From: Streptomyces naganishii JCM 4654
GTDB lineage: Bacteria > Actinomycetota > Actinomycetes > Streptomycetales > Streptomycetaceae
Assembly (NCBI RefSeq): GCF_014650575.1
Contig: NZ_BMVF01000019.1
Coordinates: forward strand, 1-64,000
Direction of reading: 5' to 3'
DNA: 64,000 nt
The notes below the pieces were generated by a model. That model did not search any database and was not told the origin of the DNA. It saw only the letters and a list, made by a program, of their open reading frames with translations. The translations under genes and the position numbers were made by a program. How positions within the stretch are numbered: position 1 is the stretch's first letter; each line of letters opens with the position of its first letter. This document shows positions 16,224 to 25,783 of this stretch, in pieces.

Positions 16224-17264
16224 TCAGACCCTGGGCTGCTGCTGCGTGATGCAGTGGATCCCGCCCCCGCCCGCGAAGATCGTACGCGCGTCGACGAGGG
16301 TCACCGTCCGCTCCGGGAAGAGCCGGCCGAAGGTCTCGGCGGCGAGCCGGTCGCGCGGGTCGCCGAAGGCGCACAGCACGACCGCGCCGTTGCAGAGGTA
16401 GTGGTTGATGTAGGAGTAGTCGGCCCAGTGGCCGTCGGCCTCCAGGACGGTGGGGGCGGCGACCCGGACGACCTCCAGGCGGCGGCCGCGCGCGTCGGTG
16501 GCCGCCTCCAGGATGCCGATGACCTCCTTGGTCACCTCGTGGTCGGGGTGCGCGGGGTCGGGCTGGTGGTGGGCGACGACCACGCCGGGGCGGGCGAAGG
16601 CGGCGACGATGTCGACATGGCCGAGGGTGCCGTAGCCGTGGGGAGGGTAGTCGCCGGTCAGCCCGCGCGGGAGCCAGATGGCCTTCTCGGTGCCGAGGTG
16701 GGCGTGGATCTCCGCCTCGACCTGTTCCCGCGTCCAGTGCGGGTTGCGCTCGGGGCCGAGCTGGACCGTCTCGGTGAGCAGGACCGTGCCCTCGCCGTCG
16801 ACGTGGAGGGCGCCGCCCTCGTTGACCAGCTTCGAGGCGTACGTCCTCGCGCCGGCGAGGTCGCCGACGTGCGCGGCGATCTTGGCGTCGTGGTCCCAGC
16901 GGGCCCAGTGCTGGGCGCCCCAGCCGTTGAACGTCCAGTCCACGGCGGCGAGTTCACCGGCGCCGTTGGTGAGGAAGGTGGGGCCGATGTCGCGCATCCA
17001 GGCGTCGTCGAGGTCGCGTTCGACGGTGTCGACACCCTCGCCGAGCAGGGCGCGGGCCTCGGCGGACTGGCCGGGGCCGCAGACCACGGTGACCGGTTCG
17101 AAGCGGCGGACGGCGCGGGCGACGGACGCCCAGGCGTCACGGGCGGCGGCGAGATCGCGGGGGTCGTCGAAGGTGGGGTTGGGGGACGGCCAGGCCATCC
17201 AGGTGCGTTCGTGCGGGGCCCATTCGGCGGGCATGCGGAAGCCGTCGGCGGCGGGGGTGTTCAT
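16224..17264 (-). CDS. aguA: Agmatine deiminase
   Basis: A 346-residue enzyme of the peptidyl-arginine-deiminase fold that converts agmatine to N-carbamoylputrescine and ammonia. Visible signatures are RMPAEWAPHERTWMAWP at the start, DDAWMRDIGPTFL (substrate Asp and Arg), GGALHVDGEG, and the C-terminal catalytic cysteine in AGGGGIHCITQQQP. Length is normal (about 340-370). The start at 17264 lies 11 bases after the ureC stop, so it is translated with the urease-like genes. No separate N-carbamoylputrescine amidohydrolase is seen in the window, which makes the neighbouring urease-like enzyme interesting as the next step. Confidence 0.92.
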   Translation of the reverse strand: MNTPAADGFRMPAEWAPHERTWMAWPSPNPTFDDPRDLAAARDAWASVARAVRRFEPVTVVCGPGQSAEARALLGEGVDTVERDLDDAWMRDIGPTFLTNGAGELAAVDWTFNGWGAQHWARWDHDAKIAAHVGDLAGARTYASKLVNEGGALHVDGEGTVLLTETVQLGPERNPHWTREQVEAEIHAHLGTEKAIWLPRGLTGDYPPHGYGTLGHVDIVAAFARPGVVVAHHQPDPAHPDHEVTKEVIGILEAATDARGRRLEVVRVAAPTVLEADGHWADYSYINHYLCNGAVVLCAFGDPRDRLAAETFGRLFPERTVTLVDARTIFAGGGGIHCITQQQPRV

Positions 17265-17275
17265 GGGGCGCGTCC

Positions 17276-18997
17276 TCAGAGGAAGTACAGGCGGTTGAGG
17301 GAGACCGACTCGGCGGGCTCGGAGCGGACCGGTTCGCCGTCGAGGGTGACCAGGCCGGTGCGCTGGTCCACGTCGACCGATCCGGTACGGGAGTTCAGGA
17401 GCAGGTCGGCGGGGCCGATGCCGCGGGTGCCCCGCACGGCGACCCGGCGCCTGCGGGTAGGCATCGTGTCGTGGCCCTGGTCCAGGGCGGCGCGGGCGAC
17501 GAACGCCACCGAGATCTCCGCGGGAGTGGCGCCGTGCGCGCCGAACTGCGGTCCCAGGACGAGGGGTTCGCAGGTGTCGGTGGCCGCGTTGGGGTCGCCG
17601 GTGACGCCGTAGGCGGGGAAGCCGGACTTGAGCACGAGCTGCGGCTTGGCGCCGAAGTACTCGGGGCGCCACAGCACGATGTCGGCCAGCTTGCCGATCT
17701 CCAGGGAACCGACCTCGTGCGAAAGCCCGTGCGCGATGGCGGGGTTGATGGTCAGCTTGGCGATGTAGCGCAGCACGCGGCCGTTGTCGTCGTCCGGGCC
17801 GTCCCCGTCCGCCGGGCCCAGCTCGGCCTTCATCTTGCCGGCCATGGCGAAGGTGCGGCGCACGGTTTCGCCGGCCCGGCCCATGCCCTGCGCGTCGGAG
17901 GACGTGATCCCGATGGCGCCCAGGTCGTGCAGCACGTCCTCGGCGCCCATGGTGCCGGCGCGGATGCGGTCGCGGGCCATGGCGGCGTCGCCGGGCAGGT
18001 CGGTCTTGAGGTCGTGGACCGAGACGATCATCCCGTAGTGCTCGGCGACCGCGTCCCGGCCGAAGGGCAGGGTGGGGTTGGTGGAGGAGCCGATGACGTG
18101 GGGGACGCCGGCCATCTTCAGCACGTTGGGCACGTGTCCGCCGCCGCAGCCCTCGATGTGGAAGGCGTGGATCGTACGGCCTTGAAGGACGCGCAGGGTG
18201 TCCTCGACCGACAGGCACTCGTTCAGGCCGTCGCTGTGCAGGGCGACCTGGACGTCGTGCTCCTCGGCGACGCGCAGCGCGGTGTCCAGGGCGCGGGTGT
18301 GGGCGCCCATGTCCTCGTGCACCTTGAAACCCGAGGCGCCGCCCTCGGCCAGCGCCTCGATCAGCGGGGCCTCGTGCGAGGACGAACCCCGGCCGAGGAA
18401 GCCGATGTTGACGGGCCAGGCGTCGAAGGCGCCGAAGGCGTGCTTCAGCGCCCACGGCGAGTTGACGCCGACGCCCCAGACCGGGCCGAACTCCTGGCCG
18501 ATGACCGTGGTCACGCCGGAGGCGAGCGAGGCCTCCATGATGCGCGGCGACAGCAGGTGCACATGGGTGTCGACGGCGCCGGCGGTGGCGATCAGACCCT
18601 CGCCGGACACGATGGACGTACCCGTGCCGACGACGACGTCCACGCCGTCGAGGGTGTCGGGGTTGCCGGCCCGTCCGATGGCGTGGATGCGTCCCTCGCG
18701 GATGCCGATGGACACCTTGCGCACGCCCTGCACGGCGTCGATCACGACGACGTTGCTGATCACCACGTCGCAGGTCTCGCGCACGGCGGCGGCCTTGAGG
18801 TGCAGCCCGTCCCGCGCGGTCTTGCCGAACCCGGCGAGGAACTCCTCGCCGGGACGCTGGGCGTCGGACTCCACGCGGATCACCAGCCCGGAGTCGCCGA
18901 GGCGGACGCGGTCGCCGGCGCGGGGACCGTGGGTGGCGGCGTACTCGTGGGGCGTGAGGCGGCGGGCCTCCGCGGGGTGGCCTCCGGGACGGCTCAT
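17276..18997 (-). CDS. ureC: Divergent urease alpha subunit
   Basis: A 573-residue UreC homologue. By alignment to Klebsiella UreC the nickel ligands are all kept: His145/His147 (THVHLL), the carbamylated lysine Lys225 (GFKVHED), His254 (ALHSDG), His280 (AFHIEG) and Asp368 (TSSDAQGMGR). The mobile flap differs: the usual VCHHL is SVHDL, so flap Cys319 becomes Val327 while the catalytic His (His328) stays. It overlaps ureAB by ATGA, and no ureD/E/F/G genes are in the window. It may be a urease needing accessory proteins from elsewhere, or an enzyme acting on a substituted urea such as N-carbamoylputrescine; the latter is inference from the aguA neighbour. Confidence 0.88.
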   Translation of the reverse strand: MSRPGGHPAEARRLTPHEYAATHGPRAGDRVRLGDSGLVIRVESDAQRPGEEFLAGFGKTARDGLHLKAAAVRETCDVVISNVVVIDAVQGVRKVSIGIREGRIHAIGRAGNPDTLDGVDVVVGTGTSIVSGEGLIATAGAVDTHVHLLSPRIMEASLASGVTTVIGQEFGPVWGVGVNSPWALKHAFGAFDAWPVNIGFLGRGSSSHEAPLIEALAEGGASGFKVHEDMGAHTRALDTALRVAEEHDVQVALHSDGLNECLSVEDTLRVLQGRTIHAFHIEGCGGGHVPNVLKMAGVPHVIGSSTNPTLPFGRDAVAEHYGMIVSVHDLKTDLPGDAAMARDRIRAGTMGAEDVLHDLGAIGITSSDAQGMGRAGETVRRTFAMAGKMKAELGPADGDGPDDDNGRVLRYIAKLTINPAIAHGLSHEVGSLEIGKLADIVLWRPEYFGAKPQLVLKSGFPAYGVTGDPNAATDTCEPLVLGPQFGAHGATPAEISVAFVARAALDQGHDTMPTRRRRVAVRGTRGIGPADLLLNSRTGSVDVDQRTGLVTLDGEPVRSEPAESVSLNRLYFL

Positions 18998-19701
18998 CGC
19001 CCGGCCTCCTTCTCCTGGGTGTCCGGTACGCCGAGGTAGCCGCAGGCGGCGGCCCGGCGCAGGGCCTCCTCCCTGGCGCCCGGCGCGTCCAGCGGTCCGT
19101 CGACGAGGCCGGCGAAGCCGATCACGACGCGCTCGCCGCCGATCGGCACGAGGCCGACCTCGGCGCTCTCGCCCGGCCCGAAGCGCACGGAGGATCCGGC
19201 GGGCACGGCGAGCCGCATGCCGTAGGCGCGCTCGCGCGGGAAGTCGAGCCTGGGGTTGGCCTCGAAGAAGTGGAAGTGGGAGGTCACGGAGACGGGCACG
19301 GTGGCGGTGTTGGTGACCGTGAGCCGCACGGCCGTCTCCGGCTCGGTGTGCTCCGGGCCCGGCAGCAGCGCGCCCGGTGCGCGGTCGCCCAGGGAGCCGC
19401 CGGCGATGGGGCCGGTAACGACCGCGAGCCGTGAGCCGTCGTCGAAGACGGCCTCCACGTGCACCTCGGTGACCACGTCCGCGACGCCGGGCAGGACGTC
19501 GTCCGGGCCGAGCACCGAGCGGGCCCGCTCGATCGCCTCGGCGAGCCGGGCGCCGTCACGGGCGGCCTCGCACACCGTGTCGGCGATCAGCGCGGTGGCC
19601 TCCGGCACGTTGAGCCGTACCCCGCGGGCCCTGCGGGCGCGGGCCAGTTCGGCGGCCGTGAACAGCAGCAGTCGGTCGCGTTCGGTGGGGGTCAGTCGCA
19701 C
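18994..19701 (-). CDS. ureAB: Fused urease gamma-beta subunit
   Basis: A 235-residue fusion: residues 1-100 are UreA-like (MRLTPTERDRLLLFTAAELA, LNVPEATALIADTVCEAARD, VLPGVADVVTEVHVEAVFDDG), and about 105-220 are UreB-like (TVTNTATVPVSVTSHFHFFE, FPRERAYGMRLAVPAGSSVRF, VVIGFAGLVDG). Fused UreAB occurs in some bacteria including Helicobacter and certain actinomycetes. The start is GTG at 19701 with AGGAGGT 8 bases upstream. First gene of the operon; a promoter with an overlapping palindrome lies directly upstream. Confidence 0.9.
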   Translation of the reverse strand: MRLTPTERDRLLLFTAAELARARRARGVRLNVPEATALIADTVCEAARDGARLAEAIERARSVLGPDDVLPGVADVVTEVHVEAVFDDGSRLAVVTGPIAGGSLGDRAPGALLPGPEHTEPETAVRLTVTNTATVPVSVTSHFHFFEANPRLDFPRERAYGMRLAVPAGSSVRFGPGESAEVGLVPIGGERVVIGFAGLVDGPLDAPGAREEALRRAAACGYLGVPDTQEKEAGR

Positions 19702-19728
19702 GGGAACGGCACCTCCTCGTCCTCCCGG

Positions 19729-19748
19729 GTTAGAACAGCACTCTAAAC
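19729..19748. promoter_or_regulatory. TetR-type operator over the ureAB promoter
   Basis: GTTAGAACAGCACTCTAAAC is an imperfect inverted repeat (GTTAGA / TCTAAAC) covering the predicted -10. A related TTTAGAG-type half-site (minus strand) recurs at about 19807-19815. It is a likely site for the operon's own TetR. Confidence 0.45.
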
Positions 19749-19768
19749 CGGGGGCACGGGAAAGCCAA
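19740..19768 (-). promoter_or_regulatory. Putative promoter of the ureAB-ureC-aguA-tetR operon
   Basis: On the minus strand TTGGCT (19768-19763), 17 bases, then TAGAGT (19745-19740), 39-44 bases before the GTG start. Confidence 0.5.
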
Positions 19769-19819
19769 CCGAGGGGCCCACCTCGGCAAACGTTACATTG
19801 ACTGCCGCTCTAAACAGCC

Positions 19820-19856
19820 GTTCCCCGTCCGCCGGTCGGTGCGGCGGACGGGGAAC
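19820..19856 (-). terminator. Terminator after ilvE
   Basis: A perfect 14-bp stem, left arm GTTCCCCGTCCGCC at 19820-19833 and right arm at 19843-19856, with a 9-nt loop, 55 bases past the ilvE stop. The structure is symmetrical but the ilvE transcript is the one that reaches it. Confidence 0.75.
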
Positions 19857-19910
19857 GGGGGAACGGGCTCTCAGGGGCGAGCGGGTCCCGGCTCGGGCGG
19901 GAGCCGGGTC

Positions 19911-20999
19911 TCAGCCGAGTTCGTGCATCCAGCCGTGGCGGTCCTCGGTGATGCCGCGCTGGATGTCCAGCAGGGCCTGGCGCAGGCGCATGGTGACCTC
20001 GCCGGGCTCGCCGCCCGACTGCTTCCACTCGGCGCCCGCGCGCTTGACCGTGCCGACGGGGGTGATGACGGCGGCCGTGCCGCAGGCGAAGACCTCGGTC
20101 AGGGTGCCGTTCTCCGAGTCGCGCTGCCACTGGTCGATGGAGACGCGGGCCTCCTCGGCCTCGTAGCCGAGGTCGCGGGCGACCGTGAGGAGCGAGTCAC
20201 GCGTGACGCCCTCGAGGATCGAGCCGCTGAGGGAGGGGGTGACGATCTTGTCGCCGTAGACGAAGTACAGGTTCATGCCGCCGAGTTCCTCGACCCACTT
20301 GTGCTCCACGGCGTCGAGGTAGCAGACCTGGTCGCAGCCCTTGGCGGCGGCCTCGGCCTGGGCGAGCAGGGAGGCCGCGTAGTTGCCGCCGGTCTTGGCG
20401 TCGCCCATGCCGCCCGGGACGGCGCGCACCCGGTCCTCGGAGGCCCAGATGGAGACCGGCCTGACCCCGCCGGGGAAGTAGGCGCCGGCCGGGGAGGCGA
20501 TGACGAGGAACAGGTACTCGTTGGCGGGCTTGACGCCCAGGCCGACCTCGGTGGCGATCATGAACGGGCGCAGGTAGAGCGACTCCTCGCCGCCGTGCGC
20601 CGGCACCCACGCCTTGTCCTGCTGGACCAGCACGTCGCAGGCCTCGATGAAGGTCTCGACGGGCAGCTCGGGCATGGCCAGGCGGCGCGAGGATGCCTGG
20701 AAGCGCAGGGCGTTCTTCTCCGGGCGGAAGGTGGCGACCGAGCCGTCGGGCCGGCGGTAGGCCTTCAGGCCCTCGAAGATCTCCTGCGCGTAGTGCAGGA
20801 CGTGGGTGGCGGGGTCGAGGGGGATCGGCGCGTACGGAACGAGCTGGCCGTCGTGCCAGCCGCGGCCCTCGGTCCACCGGATGGTCACCATGTGGTCGGT
20901 GAAGTGGCGGCCGAAACCGGGGTTGGCCAGGATCGCCTCGCGCTCCGCGTCGGAGAGCGGATTGGCCGAGGGCTTGAGCTCGATCGTGGGCGTCGTCAT
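19911..20999 (-). CDS. ilvE: Branched-chain amino acid aminotransferase
   Basis: A 362-residue PLP enzyme performing the last step of Val, Leu and Ile synthesis and the first of their degradation. Class IV aminotransferase signatures are clear: HYAQEIFEGLKAYRRPDGS, FRPEKNALRFQASSRRLAMP, YLRPFMIATEVGLGV, the PLP lysine region GDAKTGGNYAASLLAQAEA, and EVFACGTAAVITPVG. Length matches actinomycete IlvE. The ATG at 20999 follows GAAGGA. Its neighbours leuB, cimA and ilvBNC serve the same pathway. A 31-codon frame ends on the start codon (TGA within ATGA). Confidence 0.96.
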   Translation of the reverse strand: MTTPTIELKPSANPLSDAEREAILANPGFGRHFTDHMVTIRWTEGRGWHDGQLVPYAPIPLDPATHVLHYAQEIFEGLKAYRRPDGSVATFRPEKNALRFQASSRRLAMPELPVETFIEACDVLVQQDKAWVPAHGGEESLYLRPFMIATEVGLGVKPANEYLFLVIASPAGAYFPGGVRPVSIWASEDRVRAVPGGMGDAKTGGNYAASLLAQAEAAAKGCDQVCYLDAVEHKWVEELGGMNLYFVYGDKIVTPSLSGSILEGVTRDSLLTVARDLGYEAEEARVSIDQWQRDSENGTLTEVFACGTAAVITPVGTVKRAGAEWKQSGGEPGEVTMRLRQALLDIQRGITEDRHGWMHELG

Positions 21000-21091
21000 G
21001 AGTGAGTGTCCTTCACCGGGTTGTAGTGACGGGCCGCGCTCACGCCCGCACGGCCAGTGGCCGGTGCTAGGACGTCCGAGCATTCCCTCAT
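20996..21091 (-). CDS. Possible upstream ORF coupled to ilvE
   Basis: A 31-codon frame beginning MRECSDVLAPATG with GGAG 6-7 bases before its ATG; its TGA overlaps the ilvE ATG. A GATAAT hexamer (21115-21110) could be a promoter -10. It is not obviously rich in branched-chain codons, so it may be a translational coupling device rather than an attenuator peptide, or chance. Confidence 0.3.
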   Translation of the reverse strand: MRECSDVLAPATGRAGVSAARHYNPVKDTHS

Positions 21092-21170
21092 GTCGCGGCT
21101 CCGCGTTCGATTATCGCGCGGGGGCTGCGACGGAAGAAAACGGGGTGAATGCGGCCCAGGGTTGATGGTG

Positions 21171-21205
21171 GCACCCGGCGGCGCGGACGAAAAGCCGCCG
21201 GGTGC
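21171..21205 (-). terminator. Hairpin between leuB and ilvE
   Basis: GCACCCGGCGGC (21171-21182) and GCCGCCGGGTGC (21194-21205) make a perfect 12-bp stem with an 11-nt loop about 80 bases after the leuB stop; probably a leuB terminator, though it could act in the ilvE leader. Confidence 0.55.
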
Positions 21206-21240
21206 GGATGCGACCCGACGGCTTCGAAAGTTTCGAGTGG

Positions 21241-21258
21241 CCTGGGGGTCTCCCCAGG
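21241..21258 (-). terminator. Short hairpin just after leuB
   Basis: CCTGGGG and CCCCAGG pair over 7 bp around GTCT, 23 bases past the leuB stop. With the hairpin at 21171-21205 it makes a double terminator region. Confidence 0.45.
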
Positions 21259-21280
21259 GCTTCTGGTCTCTGGGGCAGGG

Positions 21281-22324
21281 TCAGCCGGCTACTCGTACGG
21301 CGAGCGCGTCGCCGATCTCGGAGGTGCTGCGGGCGGGCAGGGCGGCGCGCTCCGCGAGGTCGGCGGAGACGGCGTCCTCGATCCGGCCGGCCTCGGCGTC
21401 GTAGCCGAGGTGGCGCAGCAGCAGGGCGACGGACAGGACCGTGGCGGTGGGGTCGGCCTTGCCCTGGCCGGCGATGTCGGGGGCGGAGCCGTGGACCGGC
21501 TCGAACATGGAGGGGAACTCGCGGCCGGGGTTGATGTTGCCGGAGGCCGCGACGCCGATGCCGCCGGAGACGGCGGCGGCGAGGTCGGTGATGATGTCGC
21601 CGAAGAGGTTGTCGGTGACGATGACGTCGAAGCGCTCGGGCTGGGTGACCAGGTAGATGGTGGCCGCGTCGACGTGGATGTACTCGGTGGTGACCTCGGG
21701 GTACTCCTCGGCCACCTTGTTGAAGACGTTCGTCCACAGGTGACCGGCGAAGGTCAGCACGTTGTTCTTGTGGACGAGGGTGAGCTTCTTGCGCGGGCGG
21801 GCCTGGGCGCGGGCGAAGGCGTCGCGGACGACGCGCTCGACACCGTAGGCCGTGTTGACGGAGACCTCGGTGGCGACCTCGTGCTCGGTGCCCTTGCGGA
21901 TGGTGCCGCCGTTGCCCGTGTAGGGGCCCTCGGTGCCCTCGCGGACCACGACGAAGTCGATCTCCGGCTCACCGGCGAGCGGGGTGGCGACGCCGGGCAG
22001 GAGCTTGCTGGGCCGCAGGTTGACGTGGTGGTCGAAGGCGAAGCGGAGCTTGAGCAGGAAGCCGCGCTCCAGGACGCCGGACGGCACCGAGGGGTCGCCG
22101 ATCGCGCCGAGCAGGATGGCGTCGTGCTGCTTGAGCTGCTCGAGGTCCGCGTCGGTGAGGGTCTCGCCGGTGGCGTGGTAGCGCCGGGCGCCGAAGTCGA
22201 ACTCCCGGGTCTCCAGCTTGACGTCCTGCGGGAGGACGGCGGCCAGGACCTTCAGGCCCTCGGCCACGACTTCCTGGCCGATGCCGTCACCGGGAATCAC
22301 TGCGAGATCGATGCTGCGAGACAT
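21281..22324 (-). CDS. leuB: 3-isopropylmalate dehydrogenase
   Basis: A 347-residue NAD-dependent decarboxylating dehydrogenase for leucine synthesis, producing 2-oxoisocaproate. Motifs: VIPGDGIGQEVVAEGL at the start, VREGTEGPYTGNGG (substrate binding), THKNN-like TLVHKNNVLTFAG, and the metal/NAD block VIVTDNLFGDIITDLAAAVSGGIG followed by EPVHGSAPDIAGQGKADPTA. It resembles the shorter actinomycete LeuB type. It follows a small gene and a hairpin and is upstream of ilvE on the same strand. Confidence 0.95.
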   Translation of the reverse strand: MSRSIDLAVIPGDGIGQEVVAEGLKVLAAVLPQDVKLETREFDFGARRYHATGETLTDADLEQLKQHDAILLGAIGDPSVPSGVLERGFLLKLRFAFDHHVNLRPSKLLPGVATPLAGEPEIDFVVVREGTEGPYTGNGGTIRKGTEHEVATEVSVNTAYGVERVVRDAFARAQARPRKKLTLVHKNNVLTFAGHLWTNVFNKVAEEYPEVTTEYIHVDAATIYLVTQPERFDVIVTDNLFGDIITDLAAAVSGGIGVAASGNINPGREFPSMFEPVHGSAPDIAGQGKADPTATVLSVALLLRHLGYDAEAGRIEDAVSADLAERAALPARSTSEIGDALAVRVAG

Positions 22325-22361
22325 GTCGGCACCCTACTCCTCGTCCCAGGAGATGACACAC

Positions 22362-22382
22362 GCTGTCCGCGATGCGGACAGC
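22362..22382 (-). terminator. Hairpin between the 43-residue gene and leuB
   Basis: GCTGTCCGC and GCGGACAGC form a perfect 9-bp stem around GAT, 24 bases past the small gene's stop and 38 bases before leuB; it may attenuate readthrough into leuB. Confidence 0.5.
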
Positions 22383-22405
22383 CGGTACGTGCGGGGACGG
22401 ACGGC

Positions 22406-22537
22406 TCAGTGGCCCGTCTCGCCGCCGTTGTCGCGGCGGTCGAGGGCGCGCTGGAGGGCGGCGGCGGCGTTGCGGCGGTCGGACTCGGTGGTGCGGGAGA
22501 CGTGGCGGACTCGGCGGCGGACGGTCGTCTCGGCCAT
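22406..22537 (-). CDS. Small conserved-looking protein (43 aa), unknown function
   Basis: A 43-residue, highly charged protein (start MAETTVRRRVRHVSRTTESD, end RDNGGETGH) predicted as one amphipathic helix (NAAAALQRALDRR). GGAG lies 10 bases before the ATG, the codon third positions are G/C-biased, and a hairpin follows the stop, all supporting a real gene. I recall a small hypothetical gene at this place in S. coelicolor but cannot assign a function. Confidence 0.6.
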   Translation of the reverse strand: MAETTVRRRVRHVSRTTESDRRNAAAALQRALDRRDNGGETGH

Positions 22538-22917
22538 GGGGAATCGACTCCTTCGAGAACAACGTGGAGTGCGGAAAGAGGGTTGCGAGACTCCCCCACT
22601 GCCTATGGGCGTGGGCGGTACCCCGGAAGCGGGGCGGGGGCGCGCCGCAGGGGTGACCTGCGCGGGGCCCGGCTCACGACCGCCATGCGCTGGATCGAGC
22701 GAGGCGTTCGGCTCCTACAAAAGTAGGCGAGGACGGGGTATCTGTCTCCACAATTACTCGGACTTCCTACTATCTGAGACGGCGACACGGCCCACCCCGC
22801 CCTGACCTGCGGTTTCCTACCGGGCCCCGGCCATGGTCCGGCCGCCGATCCCGCCGCGCCGGGGGAGAGTGCGCCCGCCCGGACCGCCCTCGGGTGCCGC
22901 CTCGCGGGGGCATGGGA
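22538..22917. other. Intergenic control region between pruA and the small gene
   Basis: This 380-bp stretch holds no convincing gene. It contains a locally AT-richer part (about 22705-22785) with CCTACAAAAGTAGG (a 5-bp stem, AAAA loop), the likely promoter area for the small gene and leuB. I cannot place -35/-10 elements with confidence. Confidence 0.4.
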
Positions 22918-22960
22918 ACGGGCCGGGAAGCCTGCTCGGGGGTCAGGCTTCCCGGCCCGT
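22918..22960 (-). terminator. Strong terminator after pruA
   Basis: A perfect 17-bp stem (22918-22934 with 22944-22960, left arm ACGGGCCGGGAAGCCTG) and a 9-nt loop, 20 bases beyond the pruA stop. Confidence 0.85.
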
Positions 22961-22979
22961 GCTGCGGGGCGGGCCGGGC

Positions 22980-24611
<1,632 letters not shown>

Positions 24612-24675
24612 GGGTTCCGTAACTCCTTGACTTGAGCGGTGTTGCGAGCGGGGGCGTGGCTCGAGCGGGGCGGGC

Positions 24676-25602
24676 TCAGCCCTTGCTGACCATCGAGCGG
24701 AGGAAGAAGCGCAGGTTCGCCGGCTTCTCCGCCAGGCGGCGCATGAAGTAGCCGTACCAGTCGGTGCCGTAGGCGGTGTAGACGCGCATGCGGTGGCCCT
24801 CGGCGGCCAGCCGCAGGTGCTCCTCGCCGCGGATGCCGAACAGCATCTGGAACTCGTACTCGTCCAGCTTGCGCCCGGAGGTCCGCGCCAGCTCCTGGGC
24901 GATGGAGATCAGCCGCGGGTCGTGCGAGCCGACCATCGGGTACCCGTCGCCCTCCATGAGGGTGCGCAGGATCCGGACGTACGCCTTGTCGATCTCGTGC
25001 TTGTTCTGGTACGCGACCTCGGCGGGCTCCTTGTAGGCGCCCTTGACCAGGCGGACCCGGCTGCCGCTCGCGGCAAGACGGACGGCGTCGGCCTCGGTGC
25101 GGAAGAGGTAGGCCTGGATGACGCAGCCGGTCTGCGGGAAGTCCTCGCGCAGCTCCTCGTGGATGGCGAACATCGAGTCGAGGGTGGTGTGGTCCTCCGC
25201 GTCCAGGGTGACCGTGGTGCCGATCGCGGCGGCGGCCTCGACGACCGGGCGGACGTTGGCGAGCGCCAGCTCGTGGCCGCCGGGCAGCGCCTGGCCGAAC
25301 ATCGACAGCTTCACCGACATCTCGACCTTCGGGCCGAGCTCGAGCTCCTTGATCCGGTCGATCAGGCGCAGGTAGGCGTCGCGGGCGGCCTCGGCCTGCT
25401 CGGGGGAGGTGATGTCCTCGCCGACCACGTCCATGGTCAGCTCCAGGCCCCTGCCGGTCAGGTCCTCGATGACGGGGACGATGTCATCCACGGTCTCGCC
25501 GGGGATGAAGCGGTCGACGACCTGCTTGGTGACCGGCGCCGCCGAGATCAGGCGTCGCATCCGGTCGCTGCGCGACGCGGCGAGAATCACGGGACCCAGC
25601 AC
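24676..25602 (-). CDS. Proline dehydrogenase
   Basis: A 308-residue FAD-dependent PRODH that oxidises proline to 1-pyrroline-5-carboxylate. The barrel contains SVKLSMFGQALPGGHELALAN, TLDAEDHTTLDSM, VQ-type TGCVIQAYLFRTEADA, RLVKGAYKEPAEVAYQNK and GTDWYGYFMRRLAEKPAN, diagnostic of monofunctional bacterial PRODH. The start is GTG at 25602 because GGAGGT stands 5 bases before it; an upstream extension of 40 codons has no site. First gene of the proline operon, followed by pruA and divergent from the PucR-like activator. Confidence 0.93.
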   Translation of the reverse strand: MLGPVILAASRSDRMRRLISAAPVTKQVVDRFIPGETVDDIVPVIEDLTGRGLELTMDVVGEDITSPEQAEAARDAYLRLIDRIKELELGPKVEMSVKLSMFGQALPGGHELALANVRPVVEAAAAIGTTVTLDAEDHTTLDSMFAIHEELREDFPQTGCVIQAYLFRTEADAVRLAASGSRVRLVKGAYKEPAEVAYQNKHEIDKAYVRILRTLMEGDGYPMVGSHDPRLISIAQELARTSGRKLDEYEFQMLFGIRGEEHLRLAAEGHRMRVYTAYGTDWYGYFMRRLAEKPANLRFFLRSMVSKG

Positions 25603-25783
25603 GGGGCACCTCCACAGGCAAGCAACAGACGGCCGAAACCCGACCATTCGGGGACGGCACGGAGAACCACCGTGAAACCTAAGGATCCCTGCGATCGTCT
25701 GCCATCGACAGCTGTCACGCATCCGTGCACTGGATCTCAGACAGATGTATGAAGCGCCTGCGAAAATGCGGGAGAATGCCTGA

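Noticed and set aside
17276..18997. Inactive urease alpha pseudo-enzyme
   Set aside because: All metal ligands and the catalytic His are retained and only the flap Cys is lost; in Klebsiella the Cys is known to be dispensable for some activity.
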